A DNA stretch of 64,000 bases from JBAOHV01 sp963714875. GTDB lineage: Bacteria; Actinomycetota; Acidimicrobiia; Acidimicrobiales; Microtrichaceae. Positions 42,940-52,381 of the stretch are shown piece after piece (positions within the stretch are counted from its first letter, which is position 1; every line of letters starts with the position of its first letter). The stretch is taken from contig CAVQQI010000014.1 in NCBI GenBank assembly GCA_963714875.1, positions 1 to 64,000 on the forward strand, written 5' to 3'. The notes under the pieces were generated by a model. The model was not told the origin of the DNA. It made no database searches and was given only the letters and a program-made list of their open reading frames with translations. The position numbers and the translations under genes were made by a program.

Positions 42940-44139
42940 ATGAGTGAGAGCACATCCACAGCTCGGGACAGCGTGGAGACCGCGCCGGCGGCCGGCACCG
43001 TCATCCGCCTGGACCGTGTGTCCAAGCGGTTCGCGGACTTCGTCGCGGTGGAGGCCGCCGACTTCGACATCGCCGAGGGCGAGTTCTTCTCCATGCTGGG
43101 ACCCTCCGGCTGCGGCAAGACCACGACGCTGCGGATGATCGCCGGGTTCGAGCAGCCGACCTCGGGTCGCATCCTGCTGCACGGCGAGGACGTGTCGCGC
43201 ACGCCACCGCACAAGCGGGACGTCAACACCGTGTTCCAGAACTACGCCCTGTTCCCCCACATGAGCGTGTTCGACAACGTCGCGTTCGGGCTACGGAACA
43301 AGAAGACTCCCGAGAACACGGTGAAGGAGCGGGTCAACGAACTGCTCGAGGTCGTCCGGCTGCCGGAGTTCGCCGATCGACGGCCGAACCAGCTCTCCGG
43401 TGGTCAGCAGCAGCGGATCGCCCTCGCCCGTGCGCTGGTGAACCTCCCCAAGGCGCTGCTGCTCGACGAGCCGCTCGGCGCGCTCGACCTGAAGCTCCGC
43501 CAGACGATGCAGCTGGAGCTGAAGCGGATCCAGCGCGAGGTCGGGATCACCTTCATCTTCGTGACCCACGACCAGGAGGAAGCCCTCACGATGTCGGACC
43601 GCATCGCGGTCATGAACAAGGGGTGTGTCGACCAGATCGGCACCCCGACCGAGATCTACCACGAGCCCGCCACCGCGTTCGTTGCCGGCTTCATCGGTAC
43701 GGCGAACCTGATTCCCGTGACGGTCCGGTCTCGCGAGGGCGGGGTCATCACCGTCGACTCCCGGCTGGGCAACCAGTTCCGTGTCCCGGCCGGCAACGAC
43801 GACCACCCGACCGGCTCGGCGGCAACCCTGATGGTGCGCCCCGAACGGCTCGTGCCCGCGGGAGCGCCGCTGCATGGCGGCGAAGCGGCCGGAACCATCG
43901 AGTGCACCGTGACCTCGCTGGTGTTCCAGGGCCCCGTCGTGCGGTGCCAGGTCAGAACAGCGACGGGCAGCGAACTCGTCGCACACCTGGGCCCCGAGGA
44001 CGACCCGGCGCGGATCTCGGTCGGCTCGCCCATCACCATGACATGGGCATTCGACGGCGCCTACCTGGTTCCCGAGACCCTCCCCGACGACGCGACCGAG
44101 ACGGCCGACACCGATGTCGCAGCGCTTGCGCCGTCCTGA
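42940..44139 (+). CDS. potA: Polyamine-type ABC transporter ATPase (PotA-like)
   Basis: 399 aa. Walker A GPSGCGKTT (54-62), Q-loop TVFQNYALFPHM, signature LSGGQQQRIALARAL, Walker B LLLDEPLGALD and H-loop FVTHDQEEALTMSDR identify the importer ATPase. A C-terminal TOBE domain (about 260-380, ATLMVRPERLV) is present. It is the first gene of a potA-D-B-C set, transcribed from the 219-bp gap after the recQ-like gene. The upstream in-frame ATG (42853) lacks a convincing ribosome site. The solute is predicted to be spermidine or putrescine. Confidence 0.88.
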   Translation: MSESTSTARDSVETAPAAGTVIRLDRVSKRFADFVAVEAADFDIAEGEFFSMLGPSGCGKTTTLRMIAGFEQPTSGRILLHGEDVSRTPPHKRDVNTVFQNYALFPHMSVFDNVAFGLRNKKTPENTVKERVNELLEVVRLPEFADRRPNQLSGGQQQRIALARALVNLPKALLLDEPLGALDLKLRQTMQLELKRIQREVGITFIFVTHDQEEALTMSDRIAVMNKGCVDQIGTPTEIYHEPATAFVAGFIGTANLIPVTVRSREGGVITVDSRLGNQFRVPAGNDDHPTGSAATLMVRPERLVPAGAPLHGGEAAGTIECTVTSLVFQGPVVRCQVRTATGSELVAHLGPEDDPARISVGSPITMTWAFDGAYLVPETLPDDATETADTDVAALAPS

Positions 44140-44227
44140 TTCACCGTCGGCCCTCACGGCGCCGACGACACCCACCCACCCACACACAGACCGGACAACG
44201 ATCCGGCAGAGCGATGGAGAGCTCCAC

Positions 44228-45400
44228 ATGGCAAATCAAGTGACTCGACGGCAGTTCATGACCAGGACTGGTCTGGCCGTGGGCGGCCTGGCACTCGGCC
44301 CACAGCTGCTCGCCGCGTGTGGCGACGACGATGAGAGCAGCAGTGGCGACGGGAGCAGCTCGAGCGGGGAGGACATCTGGTTCGACAACTGGACGCTCTA
44401 CATCGATCAGCCGGACGGCGAGATCGACGGCGCCGGCGGCACCATCGACGAGTTCCAGAAGGCCACCGGGCTGAACATCAAGTACACCGAGGGCTACAAC
44501 GACAACACCGAGTACTTCGCGAAGATCCAGCCGCTGCTGTCGACCGGCAAGCCGATCGGGCCGAACGTCATCGCACCCACGTTCTGGCTGGCCGGGCGGC
44601 TGCTCGCACTGGAGTGGCTCGAGAAGCTGCCGCTCGACAAGGTGCCGAACGCCTCGAACCTGGTCACCAACCTGCAGAAGCCCCCGTCCGACCCCACTGG
44701 CGAGTACTCGTTGCCATGGCAGGCCGGGATCGCGGGCATCGCGTACAACATGGACGTCACGGGCCGCGAGATCACCACGGTCGACGACCTCTGGGACCCC
44801 GCGTTCAGGGGCAAGATCGGCATGCTGACCGAGATGCGCGACACGATGGGCATCATCGCCATGTCGCTCGGCATCGACCTGGACAAGCCGGCGTTCCAGG
44901 ACTTCACACCTGCGTTCGAGAAGCTCGACGAAGAAGTGCAGAACGGCCAGATCCGCCAGTTCACCGGCAACGACTACGTCGACGACCTCGAGCAGGGCAA
45001 CTACGCCGCGTGCATCGGCTGGTCCGGCGACGTCGTGCAGCTCGCCAAGTCCAACCCCAGCATCCGCTTCGTGGTGCCCGAGTCCGGCGGCACCCAGTGG
45101 TTCGACACGATGGTGATCCCCAAGGGGGCCTCCAACATCGACGCCGTCGGCGAGTGGATGAACTTCGTCTACGACCCGGTCAACGCGGCACGGATCACCG
45201 CCGAGGTGCAGTACATCTCGCCGGTCGACGGCGTCCAGGACGAGCTGCGCAAGATGGGTGGCGAGGCCGCTGAGCTGGCCGACAGCCAGCTGCTGTTCCC
45301 CGACGCCTCCACGCTGGCGGTGCTGCAGAGCTGGGGCAACCTCGAGGAGAACGAGGAGCAGCTCTTCGACGAGGAGTTCGCCCGGATCTCCGGCGCCTGA
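44228..45400 (+). CDS. potD: Polyamine ABC transporter substrate-binding lipoprotein (PotD-like)
   Basis: 390 aa. A twin-arginine signal (TRRQFMTRTGLAVGGLALGPQLLAAC) ends in the lipobox LAAC, so the protein is exported folded and lipid-anchored. An acidic serine linker (DDDESSSGDGSSSSGED) follows. The binding domain (FDNWTLYIDQ, IAGIAYNMDVTGREITTVDDLWDP, YAACIGWSGDV) matches the PotD/PotF fold. It is the extracytoplasmic receptor for the adjacent transporter genes. Confidence 0.88.
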   Translation: MANQVTRRQFMTRTGLAVGGLALGPQLLAACGDDDESSSGDGSSSSGEDIWFDNWTLYIDQPDGEIDGAGGTIDEFQKATGLNIKYTEGYNDNTEYFAKIQPLLSTGKPIGPNVIAPTFWLAGRLLALEWLEKLPLDKVPNASNLVTNLQKPPSDPTGEYSLPWQAGIAGIAYNMDVTGREITTVDDLWDPAFRGKIGMLTEMRDTMGIIAMSLGIDLDKPAFQDFTPAFEKLDEEVQNGQIRQFTGNDYVDDLEQGNYAACIGWSGDVVQLAKSNPSIRFVVPESGGTQWFDTMVIPKGASNIDAVGEWMNFVYDPVNAARITAEVQYISPVDGVQDELRKMGGEAAELADSQLLFPDASTLAVLQSWGNLEENEEQLFDEEFARISGA

Positions 45401-45440
45401 TCGACCCGACGGACACCGGCACCGAGAGACGGAGGAGCGC

Positions 45441-46319
45441 ATGGCGAAGGCCGCACCGGTCGATGACGACCGAGGTGTTCGCAAGAGCAGATGGGTGCCG
45501 TACGGGCTGCTCAGCCCGGGCATCCTCTGGTTGCTCCTGTTCTTCCTGGTGCCGGTGTTCATGCTCGTGCGGGCATCGTTGTCGACCAAGCCGAGCAGGT
45601 TCGAGAACCCCGAGTTCGACTGGGCCTGGAGCAACTTCTCGTCCGCCTTCAGCGAGTACGGCGACGAGTTCGTGCGATCCTTCATCTATGCCGGGTTGGC
45701 GACGGTGTTCGCGATCCTCATCGGCTACCCGCTCGCCTACTGGATCGCGACCCGGGGCGGACGCTGGAAGAACGTGCTGATCGGACTGGTCGTCGTTCCG
45801 TTCTTCACGTCCTACCTGATCCGGACCATCGCCTGGACGTCGATCCTCCAGGACCAGAACCCACTGGTGGGCTTCCTGCAGAACTTCCTCGGCGACGACT
45901 TCCGGATCCTGGCCACCCCGGGAGCGGTGATCGGCGGGCTGACCTACAACTTCATGTCGTTCATGATCCTGCCCATCTACGTGTCGCTGGAGAAGATCGA
46001 CTTCCGTCTGACCGAGGCGGCCGCCGACCTGTACGGCAACGCCTGGACGTCGTTCCGCAAGGTGGTGCTGCCGCTGTCGATGCCCGGGGTCTTCGCCGGC
46101 AGCCTGCTGGTGTTCATCCCTGCTGCGGGCGACTACCTGAACGCCCGCTACCTGGGCTCACCGCGCACGACGATGATCGGCACGGTGGTGCAGAACAAGT
46201 TCCTGGTGCAGTTCGACTTCCCCCAGGCAGCCGCGCTGTCGGTCGTCCTGATGGTCATCATCACCGTCATGGTCCTGATCTACTCACGTTTCCTGGGCAC
46301 CGAAGGGCTCGCAGTATGA
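45441..46319 (+). CDS. potB: Polyamine ABC transporter permease (PotB-like)
   Basis: 292 aa with six predicted membrane helices, the first at WVPYGLLSPGILWLLLFFLVPVFMLVRASL. The EAA loop is EAAADLYGNAWTSFRKVVLPLSMPGVFAG, the contact point with the ATPase. ATG 45441 follows a good GGAGGAG ribosome site. It forms the heterodimeric channel with PotC. Confidence 0.87.
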   Translation: MAKAAPVDDDRGVRKSRWVPYGLLSPGILWLLLFFLVPVFMLVRASLSTKPSRFENPEFDWAWSNFSSAFSEYGDEFVRSFIYAGLATVFAILIGYPLAYWIATRGGRWKNVLIGLVVVPFFTSYLIRTIAWTSILQDQNPLVGFLQNFLGDDFRILATPGAVIGGLTYNFMSFMILPIYVSLEKIDFRLTEAAADLYGNAWTSFRKVVLPLSMPGVFAGSLLVFIPAAGDYLNARYLGSPRTTMIGTVVQNKFLVQFDFPQAAALSVVLMVIITVMVLIYSRFLGTEGLAV

Positions 46320-46332
46320 CGGCGGTGAGCAC

Positions 46333-47208
46333 ATGACCATGTCCGCCGGCGCCGCGCCACCGGTGTTCGAGGAGCTCGATGACGCCACCGGCGGCGGCTC
46401 GATCAAGCCCCAACGCGCAGGATCCGGATGGGGTCGCCGCATCCTGTTCGCCGTGTCGATGCTGGTCTACCTGTTCCTGTTCCTGCCGCTGATCAACATC
46501 GTGGTCTTCACGTTCAACAAGCCGGCGGGCCGCTACAACCTGGCGTGGGAGCAGTTCACGCTGGAGAACTGGGCGGATCCGTTCCGGGACCAGCAGCTGA
46601 CCGACGCGTTCATCAGGAGCCTGCAGATCGCCGTGATCGCCGTGGGCGTCGCCGTGGTCATGGGATCGCTCATGGCCATCGCGCTGGCCCGCTACCGATT
46701 CACCGGGTCGAAGTTCACCGAGATCTTCCTGGTCCTGCCGCTCACCACCCCGGAGATCGTGCTGGGCGCCTCGCTGTACCAGCTGTTCCTGGGCCAGGAC
46801 GTGACGTTCGGCTTCTCGACGGTGTTGATCGCACACATCATGTTCTGCGTCAGCTTCGTCGCGCTGACCGTGAAGGCACGGGTGCGCGGCTTCGACTGGA
46901 CCCTGGAGGACGCCGCGCTGGACCTCGGGTCCCCGCCGCTGCGCACCTTCCGCAAGATCACCTTCCCGCTGATCGTGCCGGGCATCCTGGCCGCCGCGCT
47001 GCTGAGCTTCGCCCTGTCGATGGACGACTACATCATCACCGACTTCACCAAGGGCGAGTTCATCACCTTCCCGATCCAGGTCAACAACGCGTTCCGCGTC
47101 AGCTTCCCGCCCCAGGTGAACGTGCTGGCGACGATGGTGCTGGTCGTCAGCGTGCTGTTGCTGGTCCTGACCTCGGCACGCCGGGACAGGCCCGGATCAG
47201 CCAGCTGA
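46333..47208 (+). CDS. potC: Polyamine ABC transporter permease (PotC-like)
   Basis: 291 aa with a roughly 35-residue cytoplasmic lead and six membrane helices beginning ILFAVSMLVYLFLFLPLINIVVF. The EAA-type loop is EDAALDLGSPPLRTFRKITFPLIVPGILAA, then FALSMDDYIITDF as in PotC. It begins 13 bp after potB and its last 12 bp overlap the convergent acyl-CoA synthetase gene. Confidence 0.87.
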   Translation: MTMSAGAAPPVFEELDDATGGGSIKPQRAGSGWGRRILFAVSMLVYLFLFLPLINIVVFTFNKPAGRYNLAWEQFTLENWADPFRDQQLTDAFIRSLQIAVIAVGVAVVMGSLMAIALARYRFTGSKFTEIFLVLPLTTPEIVLGASLYQLFLGQDVTFGFSTVLIAHIMFCVSFVALTVKARVRGFDWTLEDAALDLGSPPLRTFRKITFPLIVPGILAAALLSFALSMDDYIITDFTKGEFITFPIQVNNAFRVSFPPQVNVLATMVLVVSVLLLVLTSARRDRPGSAS

Positions 47209-48831
47209 TCCGGCGGCCCTGGCCCAGCGGTAGTCGGCCTTGCCGGACGGCGAGCGCATCACCTGGTCGACCAGGACGACGGTTCGAGGGATCTTGTAGC
47301 CGGCGAGCTGGCCACGGCAGTGCTCCGCGAGCTCCTCGGCGGTCGGGGCGAAACCTTCGGTCGGCTGCACCACTGCGGTGACCCGCTCGCCCCAGCGGTC
47401 GTCGGGAACGCCGACGACCAGCACGTCGTACACGCCGGGGTGGGCCTTGAGCAGGCCCTCGACCTCTTCGGGGTAGACCTTCTCGCCGCCGGTGTTGATG
47501 CTGACCGACCCACGCCCCAGCAGCACGATCGAACCGTCCGCCTCGATCGTGGCCATGTCACCGGGCATCACGTACCGGGTCCCGTCGATCTCGATGAAGG
47601 TCTCGGCGGTCTTCTCCGGCGCGTTGTGGTAGCGCAGCGGGATGTAGCCGGTGTGGGCGATCCGGCCGACGACGCCGGATCCCGGCTCGACACGTCCGCC
47701 GAACTCGTCGAGCACCACCGTGCCGGCTTCGACGTTGTCGAAGCGCACGCCTTCGCCGGCATCCTCGCCGGGCGAGAGGCGACGGCTGCCCTGGATCCCG
47801 GTCTCGGAGGAGCCGAAACCGTCGGTCAGCAGTGCGGTCGGAGCGATCTCCCGCAGACGTTCCCGCAGCGAGGGCGCCAGCGGCGCGCCACCGTTGGACA
47901 TGGTGTACATCGTGGAGACCTCGAACGGGCCGTGTTCGTCCCAGGCGTCCACGAGCGGCCGCGCCATCGCGTCGCCGACCACGGTCATGACCGAGACGGA
48001 CTCCCGGCCGACGGTCTCCCAGATCTCGACGGCATCGAACGGGCCGGAGTGCAGCACGACCTTGGCGCCACACAGCAACCACATGAACGACACCCACTGC
48101 GCAGCCGCGTGCATGAGCGGCGCGAGCGCATAGAAGACGAAGTCGAACTCGATGATGCGTTCCAGGTTCTCCTCGGGTGAGGTCACCGGGCCCGACAGAC
48201 GCATCGGGTCGCCACCACCGATGCATCCGAAGAATGCGTCGCCCATCCGCCAGACCACACCCTTGGGCATGCCAGTGGTGCCCCCGGTGTAGAGCACGTA
48301 CAGGTCGTCGTCACCGCGTTCGGGCACGACCGGGCGGTCAGCTTCGGCAGCGGCGAGCGCCGCGTCGTAGTCGACCGCATCGGGCACACCCGGGTCGGAG
48401 AGCTGGGCCGGCGTACCCTGGGTCGAGGACACCACCAAGGTGTGGCGCAACGCCGGCACCGCGGGCGCGACCTCGGCGACGCGGGGAAGGAACTGCTCGT
48501 CACACACCAGTGCGACGCACCCACTGTCGACCAGCAGGTAGCGCAACTCCTCGGTGACGTAGCGGTAGTTGATGTTGACCGGGACCGCCCGGATCTTGAA
48601 GCACGCGAGCAGGGCCTCGATGTACTCGGTGCCGTTGGTCAGGTAGCACCCGACGAAGTCGCCGGGACCGACCCCGACCGAGCTCAGGTGGTTGGCGAGC
48701 CGGTTGGCCCGGTCCTCGAGCTGGCCGTAGGTGAGCCGCCGGTCACCGCACACCAGCGCTTCCCGTTCCGACACACGGTCGGACACGGCTTCCCACTGGT
48801 CGGCGAGGTTGTAGGTCAGTTGGTCCCCCAT
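47197..48831 (-). CDS. Acyl-CoA synthetase (FadD3/FadD19-like)
   Basis: 544 aa ANL ligase, paralogous to the protein encoded at 35185. Shared motifs: YNLADQWEAVSDRV, YTGGTTGMPKGVVWRMGDA, LAPLMHAAAQW, VVGDAMARPLVDAW, SSETGIQGSRR, LLGRGSVSINTGGEKVYPEEVE and RSPSGKADYRWAR. The acid it activates is not readable; steroid-derived or medium-chain acids are likely by family. A CTGAC-N5-GTCAG palindrome lies 32 bp upstream, instead of the KstR-type site found at its paralogue. The two ligases therefore seem to be under different regulators. Confidence 0.85.
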   Translation of the reverse strand: MGDQLTYNLADQWEAVSDRVSEREALVCGDRRLTYGQLEDRANRLANHLSSVGVGPGDFVGCYLTNGTEYIEALLACFKIRAVPVNINYRYVTEELRYLLVDSGCVALVCDEQFLPRVAEVAPAVPALRHTLVVSSTQGTPAQLSDPGVPDAVDYDAALAAAEADRPVVPERGDDDLYVLYTGGTTGMPKGVVWRMGDAFFGCIGGGDPMRLSGPVTSPEENLERIIEFDFVFYALAPLMHAAAQWVSFMWLLCGAKVVLHSGPFDAVEIWETVGRESVSVMTVVGDAMARPLVDAWDEHGPFEVSTMYTMSNGGAPLAPSLRERLREIAPTALLTDGFGSSETGIQGSRRLSPGEDAGEGVRFDNVEAGTVVLDEFGGRVEPGSGVVGRIAHTGYIPLRYHNAPEKTAETFIEIDGTRYVMPGDMATIEADGSIVLLGRGSVSINTGGEKVYPEEVEGLLKAHPGVYDVLVVGVPDDRWGERVTAVVQPTEGFAPTAEELAEHCRGQLAGYKIPRTVVLVDQVMRSPSGKADYRWARAAGSAG

Positions 48832-48862
48832 AGGGCAGTGACCGTAGTCGCCCTCCGAGGTC

Positions 48863-48881
48863 GTCTGACAGCACGTCAGAC
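48863..48881. promoter_or_regulatory. CTGAC-N5-GTCAG operator before acyl-CoA synthetase gene
   Basis: GTCTGACAGCACGTCAGAC has perfect 7-bp arms around AGCAC. It is 32 bp upstream of the start of the minus-strand acyl-CoA synthetase gene. It shares its core with sites at 27024 and 61365. Confidence 0.65.
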
Positions 48882-48953
48882 CACGCTGCACCGGTCCAGA
48901 CGGCTCAAGTCCTGCATGCAGCAGCCGACGAAGGTGAGAAGCGCGTTCCGACG

Positions 48954-50060
48954 ATGCCGCGCAACGCCAGGGAGCACCAGATGCACGACGAGACGACCGA
49001 CCACGACCACGATCCGACGCAGGATCAGCCCGTCCCCGAGGCCCACGCGGCGGGATCGTTCGACATGCCGACCCACGGTGGACCTGTTCCATCCGAGGAC
49101 GACCCCGCCGGGCACGACGAGCACGACGACCACCGACGGGTGACCCCGCTGCGTTCCGGCGTGGCGATGATGCTCGTCGGTGCGTTGGTGCTGTTGGTGG
49201 GCATGCTCTCGACCACCTCCGCATCGGGCGGCGGCAACGCCGAGTGCCCTGACGGCACCCAACTGGTGGCCAAGTTCGAGTTCCAGGGCGGCACGTACGT
49301 CTTCGAGAAGCCATCGGGCAACCAGAGCGTCGTCGTGATCAGCGATGCCGACGCCAAGAGTGGGGTCTGGGCGTCGCAGGTCCCGATCGCAGCCATCGTG
49401 GTGAAGGGGGGACCCGGGTCCAAGACCACCACGCTCGAGCCGCCGCAGAGCACCGGAACCTTCTCCAACACCGGCCTGCCGCCGGTCGGGCAGGGCAACA
49501 CCCCCGACATCTCGAACATCCAGTTCTGCGGCCCGACCACCCCGCCGCCGACCAGCACGACGAGTGCCAGCACCACGAGCACCAGCACCAGCACCACGAG
49601 CACCAGCACCACGTCGACGACCTCGACGACGAGTACCTCCACCTCCACGACGATCGCGCCGACGAGCACGACCATCGCGCCGACGACCACCGTCGCACCC
49701 ACCAGCACGACCATCGCGCCGACCACCACCGTCCACCCACCCACGACCACGCCCACGACCATCACACCCACGACCACCGCACCCACCACCACGGCCATCG
49801 GGCCGACCAGCATCGTCGCGCCGAGCACCACCGTGGAACCCACCACCACGACCACGAACCCACAGGTGCAGGGCACCGTCGTGATCCAGACCAAGGTGAC
49901 GCCCGATGACGCTGCGGTCGGCGCCAACGGGGCATCCCGGGTCCTGGCCTACACCGGCGGGAGTTCGACGATCCTGGTCATCGTCGGGGTCGTCCTGCTC
50001 CTCGGCGGTGCAGCGATCGCCCTGGTGGCCCGCTCCCGTGAGCGGCAGGCCGTCACCTGA
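48954..50060 (+). CDS. Cell-wall-anchored Thr/Ser/Pro-rich surface protein with LAYTG sorting signal
   Basis: 368 aa. An acidic, His-rich N-terminal part (about 1-65) precedes a membrane-type segment (SGVAMMLVGALVLLVGMLSTTSASG). An ordered beta domain (about 95-195, two cysteines at CPDGTQ and QFCGPT) follows. Next is a low-complexity stretch of Thr-Ser-Thr and Thr-Pro repeats (about 195-300). The C-terminus has the class-E sortase motif LAYTGG, a hydrophobic span ILVIVGVVLLLGGAAIALVA and basic RSRERQ. It should be exported and covalently fixed to the cell wall. The long lead before the signal segment is odd; a later start (at 48981) is possible. No sortase gene is in the window. Confidence 0.75.
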   Translation: MPRNAREHQMHDETTDHDHDPTQDQPVPEAHAAGSFDMPTHGGPVPSEDDPAGHDEHDDHRRVTPLRSGVAMMLVGALVLLVGMLSTTSASGGGNAECPDGTQLVAKFEFQGGTYVFEKPSGNQSVVVISDADAKSGVWASQVPIAAIVVKGGPGSKTTTLEPPQSTGTFSNTGLPPVGQGNTPDISNIQFCGPTTPPPTSTTSASTTSTSTSTTSTSTTSTTSTTSTSTSTTIAPTSTTIAPTTTVAPTSTTIAPTTTVHPPTTTPTTITPTTTAPTTTAIGPTSIVAPSTTVEPTTTTTNPQVQGTVVIQTKVTPDDAAVGANGASRVLAYTGGSSTILVIVGVVLLLGGAAIALVARSRERQAVT

Positions 50061-50102
50061 ACCGAGCACCACAACCGAACCGGGTGCGTCAGCGCCTCGG
50101 CC

Positions 50103-51540
50103 GTGTCGACCGGGGCGCTGACCATCGCCGGCACGGTCGCGGCCGCGACGGTCGCGGTGTCGCAGGTCCGTCCTGAACACCGGCTCGTGGGCGCCACGGT
50201 CGCCGTCGCACTCGTCTGGGCGTGCGCCGGGCCGCTGGTCGTGTGGATCTCTCCCCGCCGGCCGCGCCACTCGACGCCGCCCGCGAGCGAGCTCCACCTC
50301 GGTGGGGCCTTCGGGCAGGACACACCCGATGGCCCGGCCCTGGCCCTGCCGACGTTCACCACCATCGTGCGTGTCGGTGACGAACCCACCGAGATCGCCC
50401 GCTCCAGCGTGGCACTCGCCCGCCGCGCCGGACCCACCATCATCGTCTCGCGCCGGGACGACCTCGCCGACGACCTGACCACGGCTGGCCGACTCGGTGC
50501 ACACCGCCGCGACGGTGGAAACCGCTCTGCAGCGTGCCGTGCAGAGCGTCACCACCGATGCGGTGCTGGTGATCTCTGCTCGTGCGGTGCCGGAGGTGGA
50601 AGCGTGTCGCCGCGCTGCGGCGCTCCTCGACGACCGGACCGGCTGGGTGACGGGAACGACCCTGCCGTTCAACCGCGATCGCTTCAGCTCGGACCGGCGT
50701 GAGGTCGTGGGAGCACGACTGCGCAGTTGTGCTGCGCCCGCAGGCGTCGATCTGTGGGAGAACGACGCGACGCTCGTTCGCACCGATCTGCTCGCCCGGC
50801 ACGCGCTGACTCCGGGGCGACCCTGGGGGGGCTGGCTGAGGGCGCGTGCCGCCGAGGGGTACCGAGGCGCACGGACCGACGCTGCCCTGTCGCTGCGCGC
50901 CGCGCCCGTGGCGGCCGCGTCGTACTGGCCCGATGCGCTCGCACGCCAGCGTGCCGGCGTGCTCGATCTGGCCGGCGCCACCACCACGGGGCCGCCGAGG
51001 AGCCGCCTGCTGGCGGCGCTGCTGGTCGCCCGGGAGCTGTACGCCTACCCACTGATCGTGTGGCTCCTGATGCCGGCGCTGCTGCACGGCGGCGCTGCGT
51101 TCGACGTCGACCCCTGGCTCGCGGTGTCGACGCTCGGCGTCCTGGCCGTGTTGCGCTGGTGGTCGCTGCGAGCTGCGCTCGGGGTCGAACCGATGCCCGG
51201 CGCCGATCTCACCGCCGCCTGGTACCACGCACCCGGATCGCTGGCAGCCCCGGTGGCGCTTCTTCGCCGCCGGATCGGAACGGCTCGACGGGCGACCCCC
51301 ACACGGCCCCTGGTGTGGGCCGGGATGCTGCTCACGCTCATCGCCGCCGACGGCGTGCTGCGACAGGCGCCCGGGGAGCCGACATCACGGGTGGCGGTGG
51401 CGCTGAGCCTCGCGCTGCTCGGCCTCCTCTGGGCCTTCACCATCCGGGCGATCGTCGAGCGCAACTGGAGCCGGGCGAGCTACCGCGTGCGTCTCGATCT
51501 GCCGGCAAGGGTGGGCGAGCGCAGCCGGACGGACCGTCGA
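50103..51540 (+). pseudogene. Membrane GT2-like glycosyltransferase with PilZ start, frame-broken near 50485 and 51530
   Basis: Starts at GTG 50103 with two membrane helices (TIAGTVAAATVAVSQV, LVGATVAVALVWACAGPLVV) and a GT2-like lead. Near 50485 the sense frame moves by one base to ADSVHTAATVETALQRAVQ and runs through a BcsA-like middle (WGGWLRARAAEGYRGARTD) and several helices. It ends in SYRVRLDLPARV, the start of a PilZ domain. Near 51530 it moves again to VDGSPGGLAVRGRF. Both moves are explained by one extra base. The usual DxD and QxxRW motifs are not clear, so catalytic activity is uncertain. It lies 43 bp after the surface protein gene, so it may modify that protein or the cell wall. 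Confidence 0.55.
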
Positions 51541-51619
51541 CGGCTCGCCGGGCGGGCTGGCGGTACGCGGGCGGTTCCCTGCCGAGACCCACCCCGTCGG
51601 CACCGAGGTCGTCGTCCGG

Positions 51620-52381
51620 GTGGACCTGGACGACGACACCACGATCGAGGCACCAGCGGTGATCGCCTCCCGCCGACGGAACCATCGAGCCGACCTGCTG
51701 GGGCTGGAGATCCATCCCGGCACGGCTGCGCTCGACCACTGGAGCGCTCAGCTGCTGCGCGCCTCGGCCGCGCCCGACAAGGATCGGCCCACCAGCGTCG
51801 CCCACGAGACCGGGACGCGGACCGGCCGCGGCGCGCAGCTCGTCGACCGGGTCGCCATGGCGCTCGTCGCGGCGTGCTCGGTCGTCGCGATCGCGGCGCT
51901 CGTACTGGTGCTGTTGGGCTTTCGACCGCTCGTCGTTCGCAGCGGTTCGATGATGCCGACCTACGAGGTCGGCGACGTGGTGCTGGTCGGCCAGGTCCGT
52001 GCCGATGAGCTCCGAGATGGTGACGTTGCCTCGCTGGAGCACTTCCCCGATGTGGGCGAAGGGCTGACGCACCGGGTGCGGGAGGTCCGGACCGCGGACG
52101 GCACGACCGAGGTCGAGACCCGGGGCGACGCCAACAGCTCGAGTGAGAACTGGGCGGTGTCGTCGGACACGATGGTCGGCCGGGTCGTCGCCTCGGTGCC
52201 CGCGATCGGCGGACCTGCGACCCTGGTGCGCACGGCCACGGCGCCGTTGTTCATCGGTGTCGCCCTCGTCGCGGTGATCGTGGTGCTGGTGTTGCGGGCG
52301 TTCGCCGCGACACCGGCCCGCCCGCGGAGCGCGGACCGTCAGGGCGCAGGCAGCTCGGGAAGGGCCAGCCGCGTTCCCTGA
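51620..52381 (+). CDS. Signal peptidase I (SipW-like) domain protein, in frame with preceding PilZ segment
   Basis: 253 aa from GTG 51620, but the frame is open upstream through a PilZ-like segment (AVRGRF, then HPVGTEVVVRVDLDDDT), so the natural protein may be a glycosyltransferase-PilZ-peptidase fusion. The peptidase part has a membrane helix (MALVAACSVVAIAALVLVLLGF), the catalytic serine in RSGSMMPTYEVGDVVLV, GDVASLEH and a second C-terminal helix (PLFIGVALVAVIVVLVLRAF). These match the SipW-like S26 type with two helices. It probably cleaves signal peptides of exported proteins, perhaps the LAYTG protein next door. It ends tail-to-tail with the gene at 52339-53181. Confidence 0.7.
   Translation: MDLDDDTTIEAPAVIASRRRNHRADLLGLEIHPGTAALDHWSAQLLRASAAPDKDRPTSVAHETGTRTGRGAQLVDRVAMALVAACSVVAIAALVLVLLGFRPLVVRSGSMMPTYEVGDVVLVGQVRADELRDGDVASLEHFPDVGEGLTHRVREVRTADGTTEVETRGDANSSSENWAVSSDTMVGRVVASVPAIGGPATLVRTATAPLFIGVALVAVIVVLVLRAFAATPARPRSADRQGAGSSGRASRVP

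Noticed and set aside
48876..50987. Minus-strand open frame of about 700 codons with Gly/Arg-rich repeats
   Set aside because: It is the complement of the Thr/Ser-repeat surface protein and glycosyltransferase; the repeats are explained by that coding strand.
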